This document shows positions 8,201-15,805 of a DNA stretch of 64,000 bases, in pieces. Location of the stretch: positions 116,716-180,715 of the forward strand of contig NZ_JBMSDV010000007.1 of assembly GCF_049445855.1 (NCBI RefSeq), in the 5' to 3' direction. How positions within the stretch are numbered: position 1 is the first letter of the stretch; the number at the start of each line of letters is the position of its first letter. Origin of the DNA: JAGOCV01 sp049445855 (lineage in GTDB: Bacteria; Pseudomonadota; Gammaproteobacteria; Burkholderiales; Burkholderiaceae_C). The notes under the pieces were generated by a model. It saw only the letters and a list, made by a program, of their open reading frames with translations. It had not been told where the DNA came from and made no database searches. The position numbers and the translations under genes are program-made.

Positions 8201-9400
8201 TCAGGCCACGTCCGGCAGCGGCAACCGCACGACGAAGCAGGCGCCGCCGCCCGGGTTGTCTTCGCAATGCACGGTTCCGCCATGGCGCTCGACGATGGAT
8301 TTGACCAGCGCCAGGCCCAGGCCCACGCCGCCTTCGCGCTCGCTCGCGCCCGGCAGGCGGTAGAACGGCTCGAAGATCCGGGTACGCTGGTCCGCGGGCA
8401 CACCGGGACCGTGATCCGCCACGCGGACTTCGGCAAAGCGGCCCGTCTGCAGCAGCGTCAGGGTCACGTCACCCGCGCCGCCGTAGCGGCGTGCGTTCTC
8501 CAGCAGGTTGCGGATCACACGGCGCAGCAGGCGTGACACGCCCTGCACGCTCAGCCCATGCGTGCCGGCTTCGAGCTCGGCACCGTTGTGTGCGCATTCT
8601 TCGGCAGCCAGACCGGTGAGGTCCACCGTTTCCAGCGGACCCATGTCGGCTTCCTTCACGTCCAGGCGGCTGGCCAGAAGGATTTCGCCGATCAGCTGGT
8701 CGAGCTCGGCGATGTTGCGTGAAATCTCGTCCTTGAACGCGGACGAGGGTTGCGAGCCCATGAGCTCGAGCCCCATGCGGATGCGCGCCAGCGGTGAGCG
8801 CAACTCGTGCGAGGCATTGGCCAGCAGTGCCTTGTGCGAATTGACCAGCCGCTCGATGCGTTCGGCAGACTCGTTGAAGCGCGCCGACAGATCGGCCACT
8901 TCGTCCTTGCCCGTCACCGGCACGCGCACCGAAAGATCACCTTCGCCCCAGCGTTGCACGCCGCGTTGCAGCCCCTCCAGCCCCTTGGTCAGGCGGCGCA
9001 CGACCGGGTAGACGCCAACGGTGACAGCCACGCCCACCAGCGCCAGCAGCCAGGCGAATCCGAAGGGCTCCCGCGCCCAGAACGGGGGTGGCGGGCGGCG
9101 TGAGGGCCGCGGCGGCAGCGTGAGTGTCAGTGTTTCGCCGTCGGTCAGGTTGACCACGAACTCGATGCCTTCGGTGGCGTTGGGCGGCCGCACCGTGCGG
9201 GCCGAACCTGTGCTCAGGATGTGCCCATTGGCATCGCGCACCACCACGTCGCGCGGCGCGGATTGCGGCGGCGGGCGGTTGGCGTCCGCGGTCACCCGCC
9301 AGGCCCAGCCGATCACGAGCGTGAGCACCAGCAGGCCACCGGCGATGGCCAGCCAGATGCGCACATACAGGCGCCGGGTGAAGGGGTTGGAGGCGAACAT
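8201..9400 (-). CDS. Two-component sensor histidine kinase
   Basis: 399 residues. Helix 1 (residues about 10-34, LYVRIWLAIAGGLLVLTLVIGWAW) and helix 2 (about 117-137) enclose a short periplasmic domain. A HAMP domain (RVPVTGKDEVADLSARFNESAERI) leads to the H-box NASHELRSPLARIRMGLELM, the N-box VIRNLLENARRYGG, the G1 motif ADHGPGVP and the G2 motif GGVGLGLALVKSIVERHGG. It autophosphorylates on the H-box histidine and passes the phosphate to the response regulator encoded 13 bases upstream. The proline-rich periplasmic segment before helix 2 is unusual in composition. The start at 9400 places helix 1 just after a short cytoplasmic leader. The stimulus is unknown. Confidence 0.93.
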   Translation of the reverse strand: MFASNPFTRRLYVRIWLAIAGGLLVLTLVIGWAWRVTADANRPPPQSAPRDVVVRDANGHILSTGSARTVRPPNATEGIEFVVNLTDGETLTLTLPPRPSRRPPPPFWAREPFGFAWLLALVGVAVTVGVYPVVRRLTKGLEGLQRGVQRWGEGDLSVRVPVTGKDEVADLSARFNESAERIERLVNSHKALLANASHELRSPLARIRMGLELMGSQPSSAFKDEISRNIAELDQLIGEILLASRLDVKEADMGPLETVDLTGLAAEECAHNGAELEAGTHGLSVQGVSRLLRRVIRNLLENARRYGGAGDVTLTLLQTGRFAEVRVADHGPGVPADQRTRIFEPFYRLPGASEREGGVGLGLALVKSIVERHGGTVHCEDNPGGGACFVVRLPLPDVA

Positions 9401-9413
9401 GCGCGCCGGGCCT

Positions 9414-10118
9414 TCAGTCCTGCTGCTTGGCAAAGACGTAGCCCACGCCACGCACCGTCAGGATGCGTTTGGGGTTCTTCGGATCCACCTCGATGGCCGC
9501 ACGGATGCGACCCATGTGCACGTCGATCGACCGATCGAATGCTTCGAGTTCGCGTCCGCGCACGGCTTCCATGATCTGGTCGCGCGAGAGGACGCGGCCC
9601 GCACGCTCGGCCAGCGCGACCAGCAGGTCGAACTGGTAGGACGTGAGGTCGGCGTCTGCGCCCGCCACGGAGACGACGCGTGCATCGCGGTCGATCTCGA
9701 GCGAGCCGAAACGCATGCTCTTCACCGGCGCGGCCGGGTCGTCGGTGCGGCGGCGCAGCACGGCGCGGATGCGCGCCAGCAGCTCGCGCGGCTCGAAGGG
9801 CTTGGGCAGGTAGTCGTCGGCACCGAGTTCGAGGCCGATGATGCGGTCCATCGGGTCGCCCTTGGCGGTGAGCATCAGCACCGGTGTGCGCGACAGGTCG
9901 CCGGGCAGCGAACGCAGGCGGCGGCAGACTTCCAGGCCGTCCATATCGGGCAGCATCAGGTCCAGGATGACCAGGTCGGGCGGCGCTTCCTGCAGCTGCG
10001 CGAGACCGCCCTGTCCGTCGCCGGCGTGCGAAAACGCAAAGCCGGACTGGCCCAAATATTCGCCCACCATCTGCGCGAGGCGGGCGTCGTCTTCGATCAT
10101 CAGGAGTCGGGTGGTCAT
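9414..10118 (-). CDS. OmpR/PhoB-family response regulator
   Basis: 234 residues. The receiver domain (residues 1-120) begins MTTRLLMIEDDARLAQ, carries the phospho-acceptor aspartate in VILDLMLPDMDG and the conserved lysine in DDYLPKPFEPREL. A winged-helix output domain (about 140-230) ends RILTVRGVGYVFAKQ. RstA/OmpR-type regulators bind tandem repeats upstream of their targets. It is the first gene of a leftward operon with the kinase, and the closely spaced ampG is upstream on the same strand. Targets cannot be deduced, though cell-wall or envelope stress would fit the ampG neighbour. Confidence 0.94.
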   Translation of the reverse strand: MTTRLLMIEDDARLAQMVGEYLGQSGFAFSHAGDGQGGLAQLQEAPPDLVILDLMLPDMDGLEVCRRLRSLPGDLSRTPVLMLTAKGDPMDRIIGLELGADDYLPKPFEPRELLARIRAVLRRRTDDPAAPVKSMRFGSLEIDRDARVVSVAGADADLTSYQFDLLVALAERAGRVLSRDQIMEAVRGRELEAFDRSIDVHMGRIRAAIEVDPKNPKRILTVRGVGYVFAKQQD

Positions 10119-10200
10119 GGTGTTCCTGCATGTTGGGGCCTGGCGATCAGCCCCGCTTGAACCGCCGGTAAAGAAAAGTAAACGATCGAAAGGAAACCGC

Positions 10201-11553
10201 TCATGGCCCGGGCTTGACGGGGCTGGCGTGCACGCGCGAGGCCAGCCAGACCAGCAGCAGTACCGGCACGCCCAGCAGGGCCGTCGAGACGAAGAACTGC
10301 GTGTAGCCGAAGGCATCGACATACTCGCCCGAGAAGCCGGCGATCCACTTGGGGGCAAGCAGCATCATCGAGCTGAAGAGTGCGTACTGCGTGGCCGAGT
10401 ACTGGATGTTGGTGAGCGAGGAAAGATAGGCGATGAACGCCGCCGACGCGATGCCGCTCGCCAGGTTGTCGGCCGAGATGACGAAGATCAGTGCCGTCAC
10501 GTCGTGCCCGCGCATGGCCAGCCACGCGAACAGCAGGTTGCTGGCGGCACTCAGCATCGCGCCCAGCATGAGGATGCGCATCACGCCCACCCGCATCGAC
10601 AGCACACCGCCGACGAAGGCACCCACCAGCGTCATCACCACGCCGTAGAGCTTGCTCACGGCGGCGACTTCGTCCTTGGTGAAGCCCATGTCCACATAGA
10701 ACGGGTTGGCCATGATGCCCATCACCACATCGCTGATGCGGTAGACCGCGATCAGCGCGAGCACCAGTGCCGCCTGCCAGCGGTAGCGGCGGACGAAGTC
10801 GGCAAAGGGCTCGATCAGCGCCGACTGCAGCCATTCGCGCGGATTGCGCGCGGGGGGCAGTTCGCGCCGCGCGGGCTCGGGGCTGAGCAGCACGGTCAGC
10901 ACACCGACGAGCATCGAGGCGGCCATGGCCAGATAGGCCACCTGCCACGCGCCGTGCTGGTAGTTCGCCGCGCTGGCCACTTCGGCGCGCGCCGCGAGCC
11001 AGAGCACGCCGGCACCCGACCAGATCATCGCGAGCCGGTAGCCGGTCTGGTACGTGGCGGCCAGCGCGGCCTGCTTGTCGGCCACGGCGGATTCGATGCG
11101 GTAGGCGTCCAGCGCGATGTCCTGCGTGGCCGAGCCGAAGGCGGTCAGCAGAGCAAAAGCGACCATGGTGCCCAGCGCCGTCTTCGGGTCGGTCACTGCC
11201 ATGCCGGCGATGCCGGCCATCACCGCGACCTGCGCCAGCAGCAGCCAGCCGCGCCGGCGGCCGAGCGTGTTCGTGAGGCCCGGCAGCGGCATGCGGTCCA
11301 CGAGCGGCGCCCAGCACCATTTGAAACCGTAGGCCAGGCCCACCCAGCTGAGATGGCCGATCGTCGAGCGGTCCAGGCCCGCCTCACGCAGGCGGAAGCT
11401 GAGCGTGCCCAGCACCAGCAAAAGCGGCAGGCCGGCAGCGAAGCCCAGCGCCAGCATGCGCAGGCTGGCCGGCTCGAGGTAGACCCGCATGGCCTCGCGC
11501 CAGGAACGGCGGCGTTCGGGGGGGGATGCTGCTGCTGGGATGTTGTCTGACAT
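10201..11553 (-). CDS. ampG: AmpG-family muropeptide permease
   Basis: 450 residues with about twelve to fourteen membrane helices. The start region PASLRMLALGFAAGLPLLLVLGTLSFRLREAG and GLAYGFKWCWAPLVDRMPLP are characteristic of AmpG. This MFS permease imports GlcNAc-anhydroMurNAc peptides into the cytoplasm for murein recycling, which can also trigger AmpR-dependent beta-lactamase induction. It diverges from the M48 peptidase gene, with the two start regions essentially back to back, and lies 82 bases upstream of the two-component genes on the same strand. Confidence 0.93.
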   Translation of the reverse strand: MSDNIPAAASPPERRRSWREAMRVYLEPASLRMLALGFAAGLPLLLVLGTLSFRLREAGLDRSTIGHLSWVGLAYGFKWCWAPLVDRMPLPGLTNTLGRRRGWLLLAQVAVMAGIAGMAVTDPKTALGTMVAFALLTAFGSATQDIALDAYRIESAVADKQAALAATYQTGYRLAMIWSGAGVLWLAARAEVASAANYQHGAWQVAYLAMAASMLVGVLTVLLSPEPARRELPPARNPREWLQSALIEPFADFVRRYRWQAALVLALIAVYRISDVVMGIMANPFYVDMGFTKDEVAAVSKLYGVVMTLVGAFVGGVLSMRVGVMRILMLGAMLSAASNLLFAWLAMRGHDVTALIFVISADNLASGIASAAFIAYLSSLTNIQYSATQYALFSSMMLLAPKWIAGFSGEYVDAFGYTQFFVSTALLGVPVLLLVWLASRVHASPVKPGP

Positions 11554-11584
11554 GGATGACTCGAATTCTGACTATTATTGGCGC

Positions 11585-12430
11585 ATGTGTTTTCTCTGCG
11601 ACGCCAAACAATCCATTGCCAGGAACTCGGCCTGGCAGGCGCGCCGGGGCTTCCTGCTCGCAAGCGGCGCGGCGCTGGCCGAACCGGTACTCGCGCAGGT
11701 GGATGTCGGCAATTCGTCCGGCATCCGCAAGCTCGTGCCGGCGGAAGATCTCGAAAAGTCGGCCACGCAGCAGTATTCGCAGATGATGGCGCAGGCCAAG
11801 GCGCAGAAGGCGCTGGCACCCGACAACCACCCGCAGCTGCAGCGGCTGCGTGTCATCTCCCAGCGGCTCATCCCGTTTGCGCCGCCCTGGAACAGCCGCG
11901 CGGCCAACTGGCGCTGGGAAGTCAACCTCATCGGCAGCAAGCAGATCAACGCCTTCTGCATGCCTGGCGGCAAGATCGCCTTTTACACCGGCATCCTCGA
12001 CCAGCTGCAGCTGACCGATGACGAGGCCGCCATGATCATGGGCCACGAAATGGCCCACGCGCTGCGCGAGCACGCGCGTGCTCGCATCGCCAAGACGCAG
12101 GCCACGGGCATCGGCCTGTCCATCGGTGCGCAACTGCTCGGCCTGGGCAACCTGGGCGAGGCGGCGGCCAACATCGGCACGCAGCTCCTCTCGCTGAAAT
12201 TCAGCCGCCAAGACGAGAGCGAAGCCGATCTGGTGGGTCTCGAGCTCGCCGCACGTGGCGGCTACGACCCGGATTCGTCCGTGTCGCTGTGGGAGAAGAT
12301 GGGCAAGGCCTCGGGCAACAACGGCTCGAGCTTCCTGTCGACCCACCCGAGCGGGCCCGAGCGCATCGCACAGCTCAAGGCCAACGTGCCGCGCGTGGAA
12401 GGCCTGTACCAGGCCGCACGGCGTCGCTGA
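11585..12430 (+). CDS. M48-family metallopeptidase with twin-arginine-like leader
   Basis: About 281 residues. HEMAH at residues 154-158 is the HExxH zinc-binding motif, and ESEADLVGLELAARGGYDP supplies the third ligand glutamate. STHPSGPERIAQL near the C-terminus is typical of the BepA/LoiP-like periplasmic M48 group that cleaves misassembled outer-membrane proteins. ARRGFLLASGAALAEPVLAQ (residues 19-38) looks like a Tat signal with cleavage near AQ. An in-frame ATG at 11552, overlapping the divergent ampG start codon, is an alternative start; 11585 leaves an unusual CxxC immediately at the N-terminus. Confidence 0.88.
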   Translation: MCFLCDAKQSIARNSAWQARRGFLLASGAALAEPVLAQVDVGNSSGIRKLVPAEDLEKSATQQYSQMMAQAKAQKALAPDNHPQLQRLRVISQRLIPFAPPWNSRAANWRWEVNLIGSKQINAFCMPGGKIAFYTGILDQLQLTDDEAAMIMGHEMAHALREHARARIAKTQATGIGLSIGAQLLGLGNLGEAAANIGTQLLSLKFSRQDESEADLVGLELAARGGYDPDSSVSLWEKMGKASGNNGSSFLSTHPSGPERIAQLKANVPRVEGLYQAARRR

Positions 12431-12455
12431 GCCGCCGGCCCCTTTCCGCCTGCCC

Positions 12456-13706
12456 CTACTGCTTGCGCTGCACGATCAGGTTGCGCTTCGCATCCGACGG
12501 GTACGCGAACGTCACCGCGCCGTTCTTCACCATGCCCATCACCAGCATGTTGGGTGAGACGGCATCCTTGCTCGTGGCGGTGAACGGCTTTTCATACGTG
12601 GACACCACGCCGTAATAGATGCGCGGCATGTTCTCCAGGCTCTGCTTGATGCGGGGGCCGGACAGGTTGCCGTCGCGGATGCCGAACAGTGAATACATCA
12701 GCAGGTAGGTGGCGTCATACGCCTGCGCCGCGGCCATCGGAACCGGGATGCGCTGCGCGTTGTACTTGCGCGAGTACGCCGCAAGGAATGAAGCGCGCCG
12801 CTCGTTGCTGGGCTCTGCGATGAAGGTCTGCGCCATCAGCGCGCCTTCGGCGGCTTCGCCCGCGCCCTGGATGAAGTTGGGGAAGGAAAGCGTCCACGGC
12901 CCGACCATCGGCACTTTCCAGTTGATGGCAGTGCGGCTCTTCGCGATGACCGCGTTCTCCGGCCCGACGGTGTAGGCGAACACGACGTTGGCTCCGGCGG
13001 CACGTGCCTTCTCCATCTCTGCATTCAGCGACTGCACGCCCAGCGCGAAGCTCGTCACGTGCACGGGTTTGATGCCGGCGGCTTCCAGCGCCTTGGTCAC
13101 GTCGCTCTTGCCGGACTCGCCATACGGCGTACTGTCCGCGAAGATCGCCACCTTGTTCCACCCGCGCCTGAGCAGGTCCTGCACGATGAAGGGCGCCTTG
13201 ATTTCCTCGCTGGGCGACACGCGGAAGACGAAGCTTTCCGCAGGCGGCACGACTTTCGTGACAGGCGATCCGGCCGCGCACGGCACGATGAGCGGGCTCT
13301 GCGCCTTCTGGAACACCGGGATGGACTTGATGGCCACGCCCGTGTTGCAAAACCCGATGGTGGCGATGACCTTGTCCTTGGTGACCAGCTCTTCGCTGAG
13401 CTTGAGGCCGGTTTCCGGGTCGCCCTTGTCGTCCTTCACCACGAGTTCGATCGGCCGGCCGAGGTAGCCGCCGAGCGGGTTGATCTCGGCCACGGCGAGT
13501 TCGACGCCGTTGACCATCGCGCGGCCGAAGTCCGCCGAGCCGCCCGACATGGGGCCGATCACGCCGACCTTGATGGCATTGGTCACAGGGGCGGGTGCCG
13601 TCGGCGCCTGGGCCGGAGCGGGGGCCTGCGCCATGGCGGGGCCCGCGAGCAGTTGTGCAACGAGAAGGGAAGCGCCGAGTGCCGCGATGGCGGGAACGAA
13701 CCGCAT
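12456..13706 (-). CDS. ABC transporter substrate-binding protein, branched-chain amino acid/amide type
   Basis: 416 residues with a signal peptide (MRFVPAIAALGASLLVAQLLAGPAMAQ) and an Ala/Pro-rich linker before the Leu/Ile/Val-binding fold (IKVGVIGPMSGGSADFGRAMVNGVELAVAEIN). Such proteins capture amino acids, amides, urea or aromatic acids in the periplasm. No permease or ATPase partner is adjacent, so it is an orphan binding protein. A GGAGGAA ribosome-binding site precedes the start. It diverges from atzF across 131 bases that contain the sigma-54 promoter, so a nitrogen-compound ligand is possible but not shown. Confidence 0.88.
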   Translation of the reverse strand: MRFVPAIAALGASLLVAQLLAGPAMAQAPAPAQAPTAPAPVTNAIKVGVIGPMSGGSADFGRAMVNGVELAVAEINPLGGYLGRPIELVVKDDKGDPETGLKLSEELVTKDKVIATIGFCNTGVAIKSIPVFQKAQSPLIVPCAAGSPVTKVVPPAESFVFRVSPSEEIKAPFIVQDLLRRGWNKVAIFADSTPYGESGKSDVTKALEAAGIKPVHVTSFALGVQSLNAEMEKARAAGANVVFAYTVGPENAVIAKSRTAINWKVPMVGPWTLSFPNFIQGAGEAAEGALMAQTFIAEPSNERRASFLAAYSRKYNAQRIPVPMAAAQAYDATYLLMYSLFGIRDGNLSGPRIKQSLENMPRIYYGVVSTYEKPFTATSKDAVSPNMLVMGMVKNGAVTFAYPSDAKRNLIVQRKQ

Positions 13707-13788
13707 ATGTTTCCTCCAGGGGGCGCTGTACCGCGCGATCCGGGGCATCGTATCGAACAACGCCGCTGCCGCATCGGGTAGTTTCCCG

Positions 13789-13805
13789 TGGCACGCCCTT
13801 TGCAT
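13789..13805 (+). promoter_or_regulatory. Sigma-54 promoter of the atzFGEH operon
   Basis: TGGCACG-CCCT-TTGCAT matches the sigma-54 consensus TGGCACG-N4-TTGCW at every position, with exactly ten bases between the -24 GG and the -12 GC. Predicted transcription begins near 13815, 23 bases ahead of the atzF start codon. Sigma-54 control implies activation by an enhancer-binding protein such as NtrC under nitrogen limitation. The required upstream activator sites were not identified. Confidence 0.88.
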
Positions 13806-13811
13806 CTCATG

Positions 13812-13821
13812 TTGTGTACAA
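13812..13821. promoter_or_regulatory. Candidate GntR (FadR/FCD) operator at the atzF start site
   Basis: TTGT-GT-ACAA is close to the TTGTATACAA-like boxes used by FCD-type GntR regulators and lies on the predicted start of the sigma-54 transcript. It sits within a larger inverted repeat with 7-base arms, CATGTTG at 13809-13815 and CAACATG at 13834-13840. The likely binder is the GntR protein encoded at 24101. The site was inferred by symmetry and position only. Confidence 0.5.
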
Positions 13822-13837
13822 GTTTGGATGCTTCAAC

Positions 13838-15574
13838 ATGGTGCGTTTGGCAGCAGGTCCGGAAAAGCAATCGTCAGACGGCGCGCACGTCGTCGGGGCT
13901 GCGTGGGCGCCGCAGGCCTGGATTTCGCGCGTGCCCGCTACCGGTCCGGCAGTGCCCTCCAGTGTCGGCCCGCTTGCCGGCCTGCGCTTTGCGGCCAAGG
14001 ACAACATCGACGCGGCCGGCCTGCCGACCACGGCTGCCTGTCCGGAGTTTGCCTACTCGCCCGTGCACAACGCGGCCTCGGTGCAGCGCCTGCTCGATGC
14101 TGGTGCACGCCTTGAAGGCAAGACCAACCTCGACCAGTTCGCCTGCGGACTCAACGGCACGCGCTCGCCCTACGGCGCGGTGCCCAATGCCATCAACCCT
14201 GACTATGTGTCGGGCGGATCGAGCTCGGGCTCGGCCTACGTGGTCGCCACCGGGCAGGTGGACTTCTCGCTCGGCACCGACACGGCGGGCTCGGGCCGCG
14301 TGCCGGCGGGGTTCAACAACATCGTGGGCATCAAGCCGACCAAGGGTCTCATCAGTGCCCGTGGCGTCGTGCCGGCCGCGCAGAGCGTGGATTGCGTGTC
14401 CATCTTCGCGCGCACCGTCGGCATGGCGGTCAGGGCACTCACTGCCGCGATGGGATACGACCCGCTCGATCCGTATTCGCGCGACATCGCGCTGGCGCGC
14501 ACGCCGTTCGGCGCGCGCTTCCGGTTCGGCGTACCGGCTGCGCTGCAGTTCTGTGGTGACGGCGTGGCCGAAGCCGAATTCGCAAAGGGCATCCGCGCGA
14601 TGGAGAAACTCGGCGGCGTTGCCGTGCCGGTGGACTACGCGCCGCTCGGTGCTGCTGCCACGCTGCTGTATGAAAGCGCGCTGGTTGCGGAGCGCTATAC
14701 CGCCGTGCGCGCGTTCTTCGACGCGTATGAAGACAAGGTGATGGAGCCGGTGCGCGGCATCATCGCGCAGGGCCGCAAATACGGCGCGGCAGACCTGTAC
14801 GAGGCGCAGACCCAGTTGCGTCGCCTCGGCCAGCAGGCACAAGGCATGTGGGCCGACATCGACGTGCTGCTGGTGCCCACGGCACCCACGCACTACACCA
14901 TCGCGCAGATGCAGGCCGACCCGGTGGCGCTCAACCGCAACCTCGGCATCTACACCAACTTCGTCAACCTGCTGGACTACGCCGCCATCGCCGTGCCCAG
15001 CAGCCTGCGACCGGACGGCCTGCCGTTCGGCATCACGCTCATCGGCCCTTGCGGGAGCGATCTGCAGCTCGCGGAACTGGGCCAGCGCTATCACCATGCG
15101 ACAGGGCTCACGCTCGGCGCGACAGGCGAACCCATGCCCGCGCCCGTGTCGATTCCCGGGCTGGATGCCAGCGCCACCGTGCGGGTGGCCGTGGTTGGCG
15201 CGCACCTGTCGGGCATGCCGCTGAACATACAGCTCACCGAACGCAACGCGACGCTCGTGGCCACCACGGAAACCGCGCCGGACTATCGCTTTTATGCACT
15301 CGCCGGCACCGTGCCGCCCAAGCCGGGCCTCGTACGGGTCGCGCCCGGGCAAGGTGCGCGCATCGCGCTCGAAATCTGGGAGATGCCCGTCGAGAACTAT
15401 GGGTCCTTCGTCGCGCTCATCCCCGGTCCGCTGGGCATCGGCACGCTGAAGCTGGCTGACGGCGCGAGTGTGCAGGGCTTCCTGTGCGAGCCGCTCGCGC
15501 TCGAGGGCGCACTCGACATCACGCATTTCGGTGGCTGGCGCGCGTACATCGCTTCGCTGGCACCGAAGGAATGA
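13838..15574 (+). CDS. atzF: Allophanate hydrolase AtzF, short N-terminus
   Basis: 578 residues. AtzF cleaves allophanate to ammonia and CO2, the last step of cyanurate, biuret and triuret use. The amidase-signature domain (about 45-440) shows Lys54 (AAKDNID), Ser128 (GGSSSGS) and nucleophile Ser152 (GTDTAGSGR), the Ser-cisSer-Lys triad with canonical 24-residue spacing between the serines. The C-terminal domain unique to allophanate hydrolases follows (VRVAVVGAHLSGMPLNIQLTE to DITHFGGWRAYIASL). Compared with known AtzF proteins about 35-40 N-terminal residues are missing, but the start at 13838 fits the sigma-54 start point. First gene of atzF-G-E-H; 18 bases precede atzG. Confidence 0.93.
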   Translation: MVRLAAGPEKQSSDGAHVVGAAWAPQAWISRVPATGPAVPSSVGPLAGLRFAAKDNIDAAGLPTTAACPEFAYSPVHNAASVQRLLDAGARLEGKTNLDQFACGLNGTRSPYGAVPNAINPDYVSGGSSSGSAYVVATGQVDFSLGTDTAGSGRVPAGFNNIVGIKPTKGLISARGVVPAAQSVDCVSIFARTVGMAVRALTAAMGYDPLDPYSRDIALARTPFGARFRFGVPAALQFCGDGVAEAEFAKGIRAMEKLGGVAVPVDYAPLGAAATLLYESALVAERYTAVRAFFDAYEDKVMEPVRGIIAQGRKYGAADLYEAQTQLRRLGQQAQGMWADIDVLLVPTAPTHYTIAQMQADPVALNRNLGIYTNFVNLLDYAAIAVPSSLRPDGLPFGITLIGPCGSDLQLAELGQRYHHATGLTLGATGEPMPAPVSIPGLDASATVRVAVVGAHLSGMPLNIQLTERNATLVATTETAPDYRFYALAGTVPPKPGLVRVAPGQGARIALEIWEMPVENYGSFVALIPGPLGIGTLKLADGASVQGFLCEPLALEGALDITHFGGWRAYIASLAPKE

Positions 15575-15592
15575 GCAGGCACACAGACCATC

Positions 15593-15805
15593 ATGAGCAA
15601 AGCCGACACACTGCAGTACGTCAAGGCCGCTTCGAAGGCCTTGGGCCTCAACCTGGACGATGAGCGCGCGCAGCGCGTGGCCGAACACTTCGAGCGCACG
15701 CAGGCACTGGCCGCCTCGCTCGAGAAAGAGCCGCTGACACCGGAAGACGAGCTCGCCGAAATCTACCGGCCTGCGCCTTACCCGGCGCCGGAGAGCAAGG
15801 CATGA
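15593..15805 (+). CDS. atzG: AtzG adaptor subunit (DUF4089)
   Basis: 70 residues: two predicted helices followed by LTPEDELAEIYRPAPYPAPE. This tail is typical of AtzG, a small protein that binds AtzE in the same way that GatC binds GatA and is needed to fold or stabilise the amidase. Its TGA overlaps the atzE ATG (ATGA), giving coupled translation and matched amounts of the two subunits. Being short, it could be overlooked, but the composition and position between atzF and atzE are decisive. Confidence 0.9.
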   Translation: MSKADTLQYVKAASKALGLNLDDERAQRVAEHFERTQALAASLEKEPLTPEDELAEIYRPAPYPAPESKA

